Shown here: in pieces, positions 34,789 to 43,077 of the stretch
Layout of the letters: each line of letters opens with the position of its first letter
Numbering within the stretch: position 1 is the stretch's first letter
NCBI GenBank assembly: GCA_964634465.1
Contig: CAZWLY010000016.1
Location: 1-64,000, forward strand
Length of the DNA: 64,000 nucleotides
DNA from: CAZWLY01 sp964634465
GTDB lineage: Bacteria > Desulfobacterota > Desulfarculia > G963662305
Reading direction: 5' to 3'
Translations under genes and position numbers: made by a program
The notes under the pieces: model-generated
Told to the model about the DNA's origin: nothing
The model's input: the letters and a program-made list of their open reading frames with translations, nothing else
Databases searched by the model: none

Positions 34789-35535
34789 TCATCTATCATC
34801 CGCCCCATTGACAAAGGACTGCCAGGGGAAAAGCCGCTCCTGGTCGGCATGGGCTTCCATGGCCCGGTCGATGGCGGCCGGGTCCTTGGTCTTGATCGCC
34901 GCGAGCAACTCCCGGTTGGACTCCAGCAGCCGGGCCGGCCCGTCGGGAAACAGTTTGTCCAGCACCGGCAGGTAGCCCTTGAGCAAGATGTCCTGGAACA
35001 TGTTCCAGATGATGTAGAAGATGCTGTTGCGGGTGGCCAGGGCCAGTTGCTTGTGAAACTCCGAGGCCAGGGGGAAGTAGGCGTAGATGTCGTCTCCGCA
35101 GGCTTCCATCTCTTTGATCAAGTCTTCGAGGCGATCCAGCTCGTCCTGGGTGGCGTTCATCGCCGCCGAGTGGGCGATGCCGATCTCGACGTACTTTCTG
35201 ACTTCCCACAGGTCCTGGATGGTTTGGTCATCGACCCTTATCAGCCAAGCCAACTGCTCGCGAACCGCCTCCAGATATTGGGTCAGATCGGCGTCCCTGA
35301 TCGTCGAACCCTTGACCCCGGTCCCGATGTCGATCAGGCCCATGATGCTCAAGATTCGAAGCGCTTCGCGGATGGTCGGCCGACCGACGCCGAACATCTG
35401 GCACAGCTCCCGCTCCGAGGGCAGGCTGTCGCCCGGTTGGAGCAAGCCGTCGAAGATGGCTTGTTTGATCTGGTCGGCCACCTCCTCATAGAGCCGGGCC
35501 CGCTTAACTTGCTTGAATGGCAGGTTTTTAGCCAT
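34789..35535 (-). CDS. FadR-subfamily GntR transcriptional regulator
   Basis: The product is 248 aa, ATG start behind gaggg. The N-terminal winged helix (~12-75) includes LYEEVADQIKQAIFDG, GDSLPSERELCQMFGVGRPT and IREALRILSIMGLI. The C-terminal FCD domain (~95-230) is all-helical with Asp and His positions (EVRKYVEIGIAHSA, FHKQLALATRN) that bind metal and small carboxylates in this family. A perfect operator-like palindrome lies 28 bp upstream over its own -10 box, so it is probably autoregulated. The flanking ald gene (same strand) and the esterase/FMN-oxidase pair (divergent) are candidate targets. Confidence 0.92.
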   Translation of the reverse strand: MAKNLPFKQVKRARLYEEVADQIKQAIFDGLLQPGDSLPSERELCQMFGVGRPTIREALRILSIMGLIDIGTGVKGSTIRDADLTQYLEAVREQLAWLIRVDDQTIQDLWEVRKYVEIGIAHSAAMNATQDELDRLEDLIKEMEACGDDIYAYFPLASEFHKQLALATRNSIFYIIWNMFQDILLKGYLPVLDKLFPDGPARLLESNRELLAAIKTKDPAAIDRAMEAHADQERLFPWQSFVNGADDR

Positions 35536-35562
35536 CGCGCCCTCTTTCCGTCGTCGGCCGTC

Positions 35563-35577
35563 AATGGTATTACCATT
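35563..35577. promoter_or_regulatory. Perfect FadR-type operator upstream of the GntR gene
   Basis: aatggtattaccatt is a perfect 7-1-7 inverted repeat containing TGGT-N3-ACCA, the core recognised by FadR-subfamily regulators. It overlaps the -10 element of the regulator gene. Confidence 0.75.
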
Positions 35578-35595
35578 TGTCCATCACCGGGTCAA
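35567..35595 (-). promoter_or_regulatory. Promoter of the FadR-type regulator gene
   Basis: On the minus strand: ttgacc (35595-35590), a 17-nt spacer and taatac (35572-35567) with an extended TGG before it. The rest of the 321-bp divergent gap (35536-35856) shows an AT-rich patch tgttgtatttata at 35715-35727 that may serve the plus-strand esterase gene, and no other gene. Confidence 0.5.
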
Positions 35596-35856
35596 GCCAC
35601 TTTAGGACGGCTTTACGAATATTTCGGCCCGCAGTCGAGGTTGGCGGCCGACTCCAGTCCGGCGCGCCGTGGCCGAGGGGCGGGCGAAGACGGGGAATCT
35701 GCGGGCGGTCGATTTGTTGTATTTATAGGCAACCGACTGGAGGCGGTCTTTCCGGCGGCGGCTCTTTTGGAGCCGGGCTGGCTTGCTCGAAGGGGCGGGG
35801 CCGGAATATGATTAGATGGTGACGGCCGGCAACCGAAACTTTCACCGAAGAACGTC

Positions 35857-36831
35857 ATGTCCGCCTATCGGTTTCTGCCCCACATCGCCGAGTTGATCAA
35901 AACGGCCCAGGAGAGCGACGCCCCGCTGCTGAGCTCTCTGACCCCGGCCGAGGCCCGGGCGGTCCGGAACCCGATCATCAAGGGCCACCTCGGCCCGCCG
36001 GAGGAGGTGGCCCGGGTCGAGGACCGGCTGATAGCCGCCGGCGAGGCCGAAATTCCGATTCGGGTCTACACCCCTTTCGGCCGCGGCCCCTGGCCGGTGG
36101 TGGTCTATTTTCACGGCGGCGGCTGGGTGGTCGGCGACCTGGAGACCCACGACAGCCTTTGCCGGGCCTTGACCAACGGGGTGGGGGCGGTGGTCGTGGC
36201 GGTCGATTACCGGCTCGCTCCCGAGCACAAGTTCCCGGCCGCGGTCGAGGACGCCTACGCCGCCACCGGATGGGCGGCCGACAACGCGACCGGCATCGGG
36301 GGTGATCCCCATCGTCTGGCCGTGGCCGGCGACAGCGCCGGCGGCAACCTGGCCGCGGCGGTCTGCCTCATGGCCCGGGATCGGGGCGGCCCGGCGATCG
36401 GGTATCAGTTGTTGGTCTACCCGGTCATGGACCTGTCTTCCCTCGACACCGAAACCTATCGCGATTACGCCGACGCCTTCATTCTGACCAAGGACGGCAT
36501 GGCCTATTTTATCGGTCACTATCTGAGGCGAGCCGAGGACGCCCTCGATCCCTACGCCTCGCCGCTGTTGGCCGAGGACCTCAGCGGCCTGCCGCCGGCG
36601 CTGATCATCACCGCCCAGTACGACGTCTTGACCAGCGAGGGCCGGGCTTACGCCGAGCGGCTCAGGCGGGCCGGGGTGGAGGCGACCTACTCGGAGTATC
36701 CCGGCGTCATCCACCTCTTTTTCGGTATGAGCGCCCTCGATCGAAGCCAAAACGGTCTCGACGAGGCCTTTGCCGCGTTGAAGACGGCTTTGGCCGGGCA
36801 GCCGGACCGGCCGGGGAACATGCCCACATAA
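35857..36831 (+). CDS. Alpha/beta-hydrolase, HSL/acetyl-esterase family
   Basis: The product is 324 aa. The oxyanion motif VVYFHGGGWVVGDLETHD and the nucleophile elbow AGDSAGGNLAA (catalytic Ser) define the hormone-sensitive-lipase family. The acid lies in ITAQYDVLTSEGRAYAERL and the His in YPGVIHLFFGM. No signal peptide is present, so it acts in the cytosol on short-chain esters. It is the first gene of a pair with the FMN-dependent enzyme 13 nt downstream. The pair may hydrolyse an ester and oxidise the released hydroxy acid. Confidence 0.92.
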   Translation: MSAYRFLPHIAELIKTAQESDAPLLSSLTPAEARAVRNPIIKGHLGPPEEVARVEDRLIAAGEAEIPIRVYTPFGRGPWPVVVYFHGGGWVVGDLETHDSLCRALTNGVGAVVVAVDYRLAPEHKFPAAVEDAYAATGWAADNATGIGGDPHRLAVAGDSAGGNLAAAVCLMARDRGGPAIGYQLLVYPVMDLSSLDTETYRDYADAFILTKDGMAYFIGHYLRRAEDALDPYASPLLAEDLSGLPPALIITAQYDVLTSEGRAYAERLRRAGVEATYSEYPGVIHLFFGMSALDRSQNGLDEAFAALKTALAGQPDRPGNMPT

Positions 36832-36844
36832 TAAGGAGTCGATC

Positions 36845-37864
36845 GTGCAGGAGATTTGGGATCGAGCCAGGGAACTGATGGCCGGCAAGTGCCGGGTTTG
36901 CCCGGTCTGTGACGGCCGGCGGTGTCCGAGCGGCGTGCCCGGCATGGGCGGCGCCGGGTCCGGGGCCTCGTTTCGGGCCAATTACGACGCCCTGGCCCGG
37001 CTCAGGCTCAACATGCGCCTCATCCACGATGCGCTCGATCCGGATGTCTCGGTCGAGCTTTTCGGCCGGAGGCTGGCCATGCCGGTCCTGGCCGCGCCGG
37101 TGGCCGGGGTGGCCTTCAACATGACCGAGGCGGTGAGTGAGGAGGACTACATCCGGAGCGTGTTCGAAGCCTGCCGGGAGGCGGGCGTCCTGGCCGGTTG
37201 CGGCGACGGCGCCTTGGATGCCGTCCACCGGGCCGGTCTCAGAGCGACCCGGTCGGTCGGGGCGACGGCCGTCCCCTTCATCAAGCCTTGGGTCGAGACG
37301 GAGGTGCTCGAACGCTTCCAGCTCTTCGCCCAGGCCGGAGCCGAGATCGGCGGCCTGGACATCGACGCCGCCGGCCTGATCACCCTGACCAGGATGGGCA
37401 AACCCGTCTCGCCCAAGACGCTGGCCCAACACCGGCGAATCATCGAAAAATCACCGCTCAAAGTGATCCTGAAAGGGGTGATGACCCCTGACGACGCCGA
37501 GCGGGCCGCCGAAGCCGGTGCGGCCGGCATCGTCGTCTCCAACCACGGCGGTCGGGTCCTGGAGGCCGCGCCCGGCACGGCCGAGGTCCTGCCGGCCATC
37601 GTCCGGGCGGTCAAGGGTAAGCTGGCCGTTCTGGTCGACGGCGGGGTGAGGTCCGGCGCGGACGTACTCAAGATGCTGGCCCTGGGGGCCGACGCCGTCC
37701 TGATCGGGCGGCCGCTGGCCATCGCCGCCGTCGGGGGCGGCCGGGAGGGCGTGGCGCGCTACCTGGCTCAGGTCAAATCCGAGCTGATCCAGGCCATGAT
37801 CCTGACCGGCTGCCGGGACCTGGCCGCCATCGGGCCGGAGGTCATTTTCGACCCGGTCCGCTGA
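36845..37864 (+). CDS. FMN-dependent alpha-hydroxy-acid oxidizing enzyme with N-terminal Cys cluster
   Basis: The product is 339 aa, GTG start behind aaggag. The TIM-barrel FMN signatures are VILKGVMTPDDAERA (FMN-contacting Lys), VSNHGGRVLEAAPGT (catalytic His and substrate Arg) and VDGGVRSGADVLKML with VLIGRPL. The N terminus carries KCRVCPVCDGRRCPSG, four Cys (16, 19, 22, 27) spaced CX2CX2CX4C, not found in glycolate or lactate oxidases proper. MGGAGSGASFRANYDAL also matches an anaerobe subgroup. It may pass electrons to an Fe-S partner rather than oxygen. It shares a transcript with the esterase. Confidence 0.85.
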   Translation: MQEIWDRARELMAGKCRVCPVCDGRRCPSGVPGMGGAGSGASFRANYDALARLRLNMRLIHDALDPDVSVELFGRRLAMPVLAAPVAGVAFNMTEAVSEEDYIRSVFEACREAGVLAGCGDGALDAVHRAGLRATRSVGATAVPFIKPWVETEVLERFQLFAQAGAEIGGLDIDAAGLITLTRMGKPVSPKTLAQHRRIIEKSPLKVILKGVMTPDDAERAAEAGAAGIVVSNHGGRVLEAAPGTAEVLPAIVRAVKGKLAVLVDGGVRSGADVLKMLALGADAVLIGRPLAIAAVGGGREGVARYLAQVKSELIQAMILTGCRDLAAIGPEVIFDPVR

Positions 37865-37893
37865 CGGAGTCCCTTTTCGGTCGTCGCGGCGAT

Positions 37894-38061
37894 CTAGGTA
37901 TAGGGTTCGGTGACGACGATGAACTCCCAGGGCTGCAGGTGGAGGGGGCTGGGAGCCCACTGGCAGGCGGCGATCAGTTCGAGGATGGTCTCTTCGTCCA
38001 CCGAGCTGGACTCGAAGGCCCGGCAACTGCGCCTCGATTTGAGGACCTCCTGAAACTCCAT
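37894..38061 (-). pseudogene. Truncated nitroreductase-family gene
   Basis: A 55-aa frame starts at ATG 38061 with an excellent aaggagg site. It encodes only the N-terminal FMN-binding part of a nitroreductase (SRRSCRAF, VDEETILELIAACQWAPS, LQPWEFIVVTEPY) before a TAG. Full members have 170-220 residues. The rest is missing, since the neighbouring convergent gene ends 29 bp away. It is a 3'-deleted remnant, although translation of the stub remains possible. Confidence 0.7.
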
Positions 38062-38284
38062 GGCCGATCCTCCTTCCCCAAACCGAGTTGGCCTTGGTTT
38101 GGAAGTCTTGGCGGATGTCGTCTCTTTTTCTCGCTGGTTTCGACCCTTACTGAACTGTGACACAAAAACCGGCCGCTGTAGACGCGCTCCGGCGATAGAC
38201 GTCGTCCCGCCGCTTGCCTTCGAGCCGCCGGCCGGGTAGATTCGGGGCGGTATTCGTTGCTCGAGACGCAAGGAGAAAACGAGG

Positions 38285-38779
38285 ATGAAGGCCGAGCGGA
38301 CGCCGGTGGAAATTCGGCCGGCGACGGAGGAGGACGTTCCCCTACTCTTGGGGCTGATCAAGGAGTTGGCCGAGTACGAGAGGCTGTCCCATCAGGTCGA
38401 GGCCGACGAAAAGACGCTGGCCGAATCGCTCTTCGGCCGCCGGCCGTCGGTCGAGGCGTTGGTGCTCCACTGGCAGGGCGAGCCGGCGGGATACTGTTTC
38501 TTTTTCCACAACTTCTCGACCTTTGCCGGCCGGCCGGGCCTCTACGTCGAGGATATCTACGTCAGGCCCGAGTTTAGGCGCCGCGGTCTCGGCCGGGCGG
38601 TCTTCGGCTATCTGGCCCGCTTGGCCCAAAAGCGGGGCTGTTGCCGGCTGGAGTTCGCCGTCTTGGACTGGAACGAGCCGGCCCTGAGCTTCTACGAGCG
38701 CCTGGGAGCCGGCCCCTTGCCCGAGTGGCGTCTGTTTCGGTTCGACGAGACCGGCATCGCCCGGTTGGCCGGGAACTGA
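38285..38779 (+). CDS. GNAT-family N-acetyltransferase (diamine acetyltransferase-like)
   Basis: The product is 164 aa, ATG with aaggag/gagg upstream. The acetyl-CoA binding motif A is IYVRPEFRRRGLGRAVFGYL, followed by LEFAVLDWNEPALSFYERLGA (motif B). FFHNFSTFAGRPGLYVEDIYV is the signature of the spermidine/spermine N1-acetyltransferase-like branch. It transfers acetyl groups to an amine; the substrate is not certain. It stands alone, divergent from the nitroreductase remnant. Confidence 0.88.
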   Translation: MKAERTPVEIRPATEEDVPLLLGLIKELAEYERLSHQVEADEKTLAESLFGRRPSVEALVLHWQGEPAGYCFFFHNFSTFAGRPGLYVEDIYVRPEFRRRGLGRAVFGYLARLAQKRGCCRLEFAVLDWNEPALSFYERLGAGPLPEWRLFRFDETGIARLAGN

Positions 38780-38830
38780 GCGCGGCCAAGGCGGACCCGG
38801 TTCTGAACGGCCCGGCCGTTATCGGGCCGC

Positions 38831-39373
38831 TCAGGGTAGGAACCGAAACGAGGCGATCGAGCGATCCATGATCCACCGGTAGCGCTCGAACATGTCCAGC
38901 GGGGCGGTGTAGCCGATCCAGTAGTAATACTCCCCCCGCTCGGTCAGGTACTGCTCCTGCCCGTACATGTCCTTCGTGCCGGCGAGCTGGTAGCGGGCGA
39001 CGAGTCGCACCGCCGGCTGTCCGGCCAGACGACCCCGTTCTTTCGAGATCAGCTTGAAACGAGGCGCGCTGCTCCACTGCCTGATAATCTCGGCAATCTG
39101 ATCCTCAAGGCTGGTTTCAGGGGTGCGGAAGACTATCTGGACGTTGATGGTGGTGAAATACTCCGGGCTGCCCTTGGGCCCGGAAAAGATGAGCGCGTTG
39201 GCGCTCTCGGTCTTCTTCAACTCGGTTACCCAATGGGCCGGAACCTCGAAGGCGAACTTGAACTTGTCGTTGAGATAGGGCTTGAACCCCTGAGCCGAGG
39301 CCTCGAAGGCGATCAGGCTCAGCACCAGTGTCGTTACCAGCCAAAGCAGACAACGTTCGATCTTGGCCGCCAT
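38831..39373 (-). CDS. Secreted PsbP/DcrB-like protein of unknown function
   Basis: The product is 180 aa with gggagg before the ATG. A signal peptide (LLWLVTTLVLSLIAFEASAQG) is cleaved near residue 28. The mature part starts FKPYLNDKFKFAFEVPAHW and contains FTTINVQIVFRTPETSLEDQ, RLAGQPAVRLVARYQ and a Tyr-rich YYYWIGYTAP. It ends with FERYRWIMDRSIASFRF. This pattern (FEVPxxW at the start, hydrophobic strand before a terminal SFRF) matches the PsbP/DUF1795/DcrB-type beta-alpha fold. It is a periplasmic protein without an assigned job and is transcribed alone. Confidence 0.7.
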   Translation of the reverse strand: MAAKIERCLLWLVTTLVLSLIAFEASAQGFKPYLNDKFKFAFEVPAHWVTELKKTESANALIFSGPKGSPEYFTTINVQIVFRTPETSLEDQIAEIIRQWSSAPRFKLISKERGRLAGQPAVRLVARYQLAGTKDMYGQEQYLTERGEYYYWIGYTAPLDMFERYRWIMDRSIASFRFLP

Positions 39374-39756
39374 TTAACCTCCCGGTGAAATGAACTCGTT
39401 TTTTATCGGCCTCTGGAATCTACGCCCGAGAACAGGTTGGGCCTGCCTGGGTCTTTAGGGCCGGCGGGTACAAACTCACGTTTCATATTGACAGCTCAAA
39501 TCCCGGCCGTCTACAACATAAAATGTATGCCAAGGGTCATCTCTGGTCTTTAATCGGGCAGACACCAGCTAAAGCCGCTTCTCGGATGGGATCGGGTCGG
39601 CGGGCGGAAACGAGTCTCTGAATTATCCGGCCGAGGGGCGAAAAACCGGCTTTCCATCATATCTGGCTAGCGGTCGGTGAAAACTTTTCGGGGGCGGCCG
39701 GCGCCGGGGGGCGTCATCGCTCGGGGCGGGCGGCCGACACAAGGGGAGGACCAATC
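39374..39756. other. 383-bp divergent intergenic region
   Basis: The gap separates the secreted protein gene (minus) from the Liv operon (plus). It contains the TTGACA promoter listed at 39488-39517 in an AT-rich patch, leaving a leader of ~230 nt before the binding-protein gene. No small gene or riboswitch fold is evident to me. Confidence 0.4.
39488..39517 (+). promoter_or_regulatory. Promoter of the Liv-type operon
   Basis: A perfect ttgaca (39488-39493), an 18-nt spacer and tacaac (39512-39517); an alternative -10 cataaaat follows closely. Confidence 0.45.
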
Positions 39757-41043
39757 ATGCCAAAGAGAGTCCGTTTGGGTTGGTTAACCATCTTCTTCGC
39801 CGTCGTCTTGCTGTTGCCGGCTCTGAGCTCGGCCCCCGCCGCCAAAGCGGCCGAGCCGATCATCATCGGCGTGCCTACGTCTCTGGGTTTCCTGGAGGGT
39901 AAGGAGTCCTTGAACGCGGTCAAGCTGGCCGTGGAGGAGATCAACGCCGCCGGCGGGGTCAAGGTCGGCGGGGTGAGCCGCCCCTTCAAGATCAAGGCCC
40001 TGGACATCCGCGACGCCGCCCCCGGCGTCCCCGTGCCCGAGGCCCTTTTGGGTCTGGAGAAGATCATCCTGGAGTCCAAGCCCCACGCCATCGTGGTCGG
40101 TCCCTTCAGGTCCGAGGCTCTCCTGGCCGGGATGGACATCATCGCCAAGTACAAGGTGCCGATGCTGGGCACCATCGCCATGACCCCGGCCTCGGAGAAG
40201 AAGATCCAGGAGAACCCGGCCAAGTACAAGTACATCTTCCGGGTCAGCTTGAACGTCAGGTATTGGGCCGGACTCCTGCTGGGCACGATGAAGATGATCA
40301 AGGACGAGTTCGGCTTCACCAAGGTCTACCTCTTGAACCAGGACGTCCTGTGGGCCCGGGGTACGGCCGGGGCGATGAAGAAGCTGCTGCCCAAGCAGGG
40401 CTGGGAGGTTCTGGGACAGGACCAGTTCCCCACCGGCTCGTCCAAGTTCGCCCCGGTGCTGATGAAGGCCAAGGCCAAGGGGACCCAGGTGATCTTCACC
40501 TGCTTCGACATGCCCCAGAGCGGCATTCTGGTCAAGCAGTGGAAATCGATGAAGGTGCCCTCTCTGATGGCTGGATTCATCTCGCCCATGGCCGGCCAGG
40601 TGGCTTGGCAGACCTTCGACGCCAAGATCGGCGGCCTGATGAACGCCATCTTCGAGACGGGCAACATCCCCTCGGCCAGGTACGCCCCGGCGGCCAAGTT
40701 CTACAACGCCTATCAGAAGCGCTTCGGCGAGGCGATCCAGGCCGGCCACGGCCCGGCCCCCAGCTACGAGTCGGTCTACGTCTTGAAGGAGGCCGTCGAG
40801 CGGGCCAACAGCCTCGATCCCGACGCCATCGTGGCCGCGTTGGAGAAGACCGATCGCCAGGGCGTGATGGGCCGGATCAAGTTCAGCCCCGGCCATCAGG
40901 TCATCTACGGTCTCGATCCGGCCAAGACGGCCACGGCCTGTTTCTTCCAGTGGGGCGAGGACGGCAAGCGGAACATCGTCTATCCGCCGGCCCTGGCCGA
41001 GAGCGCCATCAAGCTGCCGCCTTGGCTCAAGTCGACCAAGTGA
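39757..41043 (+). CDS. livK: Branched-chain amino-acid-type ABC substrate-binding protein
   Basis: The product is 428 aa, with ggagg 9 nt before the ATG. The signal peptide (LGWLTIFFAVVLLLPALSS) ends at AAKAAE. It is a type-I periplasmic binding fold: IIIGVPTSLGFLEGKESLNAVKLAVEEINAAGGV, GPFRSEALLAGMDIIAKYKVPMLG, and a C-terminal GVMGRIKFSPGHQV. Sequence drift from true leucine-binding proteins and the CoA ligase at the end of the operon suggest an organic acid rather than an amino acid as ligand. It feeds the LivHMGF transporter encoded downstream, after a strong hairpin. Confidence 0.9.
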   Translation: MPKRVRLGWLTIFFAVVLLLPALSSAPAAKAAEPIIIGVPTSLGFLEGKESLNAVKLAVEEINAAGGVKVGGVSRPFKIKALDIRDAAPGVPVPEALLGLEKIILESKPHAIVVGPFRSEALLAGMDIIAKYKVPMLGTIAMTPASEKKIQENPAKYKYIFRVSLNVRYWAGLLLGTMKMIKDEFGFTKVYLLNQDVLWARGTAGAMKKLLPKQGWEVLGQDQFPTGSSKFAPVLMKAKAKGTQVIFTCFDMPQSGILVKQWKSMKVPSLMAGFISPMAGQVAWQTFDAKIGGLMNAIFETGNIPSARYAPAAKFYNAYQKRFGEAIQAGHGPAPSYESVYVLKEAVERANSLDPDAIVAALEKTDRQGVMGRIKFSPGHQVIYGLDPAKTATACFFQWGEDGKRNIVYPPALAESAIKLPPWLKSTK

Positions 41044-41071
41044 CCATATCCGGCTGAATCGAGCCTCGAGC

Positions 41072-41095
41072 GGGGCCCCGGGCGGCCGGGGCCCC
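41072..41095 (+). promoter_or_regulatory. Hairpin between livK-like and livH genes
   Basis: A perfect 10-bp GC stem (ggggccccgg 41072-41081 with ccggggcccc 41086-41095) and a 4-nt loop, followed by aaaag rather than Ts. It is probably an mRNA-stability or attenuation element. Confidence 0.7.
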
Positions 41096-41128
41096 AAAAG
41101 TTGAGGGCGCAAGGAAGGCTGTTCTCCG

Positions 41129-42001
41129 ATGCTGGCAGGCACCCTGGTCTACGGTTTCGTCAACAGTGTGATTCTGGTCGTCGTCGCCCTGGGCTTCAAC
41201 CTGACCTTCGGCATCAGCGGCGTGGCCAACTTCGCCTACGGGGCGCTCTACGTCACCGCCGGCTTCATCACCTGGCTGGGGCTCAACCGCCTCGGCCTGC
41301 CCTACTGGCCGGCGGCGTTGGCGGCCGTCGCCTTCACCGCGCTTCTGGCCGGGCTGATGTACCGCTACGTGCTCTTGAGGGTCCGGGGGTTGGTGGTCAG
41401 CGAGGTCATCGCCACCTTCGGCGTGGGGTTGGCCATCCTGGAGCTGTTCCGCTATCTGGGCTTCATCGGCTTCGAGTACAGCCTGCCCCAGATGATCGAC
41501 GCCTCGGTGATGATCGGCCCGGTCTACATCGACGCCCAGCGGCTGATCATCGTCGGCGCCGGCGTCGGCCTGGCCCTGTTTTTGTGGCTCTTTACCCGTT
41601 ACACCAAGACCGGCCGGGCCTTTCGGGCCATCGCCCAGGACGAGCACACCGCCTTGACCCTGGGCGTCAACACCGAGCGGGTGGCGACCATCTCGGTCGC
41701 CTTCGGTGCGGCCTACGCCGCCGTGGCCGCCCTGGTCATCCTGCCCTTGGGCACGGTGGCCGTCAACGAGGGCTACCACGTCCTGATCGACGCCCTGGCG
41801 GTGTGCATCGTCGGCGGACTGGGTTCGACGGTCGGGGTGATCGTGGCCGGATTCCTGATCGGCTTCGCCCAGACCTTGACCGCCTTCTACTGGGAGACCC
41901 ACTGGATGATGATCATCTCCCTGGTGGCCATTCTGGTCATATTGTTGATAAAACCATCGGGGTTGTTCGGCTCGTTCAAGGAGCTGGAGGAGCGGATATA
42001 G
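41129..42001 (+). CDS. livH: Branched-chain-type ABC permease LivH
   Basis: The product is 290 aa, ATG behind aaggaagg, with about eight membrane helices. Signatures are GFNLTFGISGVANFAYGALY, the EAA-like loop TGRAFRAIAQDEHTALTLGVN and ADALAVCIVGGLGS-like DALAVCIVGGLGSTVG. It forms half of the transmembrane channel with LivM. The last residues KELEERI resemble family ends. A 74-nt gap, without obvious signal, precedes livM. Confidence 0.93.
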   Translation: MLAGTLVYGFVNSVILVVVALGFNLTFGISGVANFAYGALYVTAGFITWLGLNRLGLPYWPAALAAVAFTALLAGLMYRYVLLRVRGLVVSEVIATFGVGLAILELFRYLGFIGFEYSLPQMIDASVMIGPVYIDAQRLIIVGAGVGLALFLWLFTRYTKTGRAFRAIAQDEHTALTLGVNTERVATISVAFGAAYAAVAALVILPLGTVAVNEGYHVLIDALAVCIVGGLGSTVGVIVAGFLIGFAQTLTAFYWETHWMMIISLVAILVILLIKPSGLFGSFKELEERI

Positions 42002-42075
42002 TGTCGCCTCTGCTGACCATGCCCCGGGCGGGGGCGATCGTCGCGACCGGCGTTTTGGGGCCGCACGACTAGACC

Positions 42076-43077
42076 ATGGCCAGGCGCAAGGAGAGACTGG
42101 ACCGCGGAATCAAGGTCAGGAGCGAGGACATCTACGCCTTGAACTCCTGGCGGGAGATACTCTACCTCATCGCCCCCCGGGTGGTTCCGGTGGTGGGCCT
42201 GTTGGCCCTGGCCGCGATCGTCAACCCTTACTGGCAGCGGGTCCTTATCTCCACGGCCATGTTCGGGCTCCTGGCCATCTCGTGGGACGTCTTGGCCTCG
42301 ACGGGCATGGTTTCCCTGGGCCAGGCCCTCTTTTTCGGGGTCGGGGCCTACGTGGCCGGGTCGATCAATCACTACCTGGGCTGGCCGGCCTTCGTCACCA
42401 TTCCCCTGGCCACCGTCGTCGGCGGGGCCATCTGCACCCTGCTGCTCTTGCCGGTCCTTCGCCTTCGGGGCATCTACTTCGCCATGGTCACCCTGATCCT
42501 GCCGCTGATGATCGAGCGGATCATCGAGGCGACCAAGATCCTGGGCGGCACCGAGGGCCTCAGCGGGTTGGACTCGCTGCCCGGCCAGAGAGTGGAGATC
42601 GCCGTGGCCATGGTGGTCTTGTGGGTCGCCCTCTTTGGCTTTAGGCGGTTGATGGGTTCCGACTACGGCCTGGTGTTGAAGGGGATCAACGACAACGACC
42701 GGGCGGTGATGAGCGCCGGTTTCAACATCCACTGGCGCAAGGCCCAGGCCCTGTTTTTGGCCGGTTCCACCGGAGCCTTCGCCGGAGCGTTCATGACCCA
42801 CGCCTACATGTTCGTCGGCATGCCGGTCTTCGCCCTGGACTACTCCATTCTGCCCATCGCCGCCTCGGCCGTGGGGGGGCTGGGCACCCTGGCCGGGCCG
42901 ACGTTGGGGGCGTTCATCCTGGTCCCGATGAGCGAGTTCCTGCGGGGCCTGGGTGGCTTGAGGATCGTCATCTACGCCGTGCTGCTGGTCGTCTTCACCG
43001 TCGGTTTGCCCGAAGGCGTCTTCCCCTATCTCAGACGCAAGTACCAGCAGTTCGAGCGCTGGGTGGAGGTGGAGTGA
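42076..43077 (+). CDS. livM: Branched-chain-type ABC permease LivM
   Basis: The product is 333 aa with a charged N-terminal ~40 residues and about ten helices. Family marks are ATIAWDVLASTGMVSLGQALFFGVGAY-like WDVLASTGMVSLGQALFFG, LPVLRLRGIYFAMVTL and LKGINDNDRAVMSAGFNIHWRK (coupling loop). SAVGGLGTLAGPTLGAF follows. It pairs with LivH. The ribosome site before ATG 42076 is weak. Its TGA overlaps the LivG start by one base. Confidence 0.93.
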   Translation: MARRKERLDRGIKVRSEDIYALNSWREILYLIAPRVVPVVGLLALAAIVNPYWQRVLISTAMFGLLAISWDVLASTGMVSLGQALFFGVGAYVAGSINHYLGWPAFVTIPLATVVGGAICTLLLLPVLRLRGIYFAMVTLILPLMIERIIEATKILGGTEGLSGLDSLPGQRVEIAVAMVVLWVALFGFRRLMGSDYGLVLKGINDNDRAVMSAGFNIHWRKAQALFLAGSTGAFAGAFMTHAYMFVGMPVFALDYSILPIAASAVGGLGTLAGPTLGAFILVPMSEFLRGLGGLRIVIYAVLLVVFTVGLPEGVFPYLRRKYQQFERWVEVE

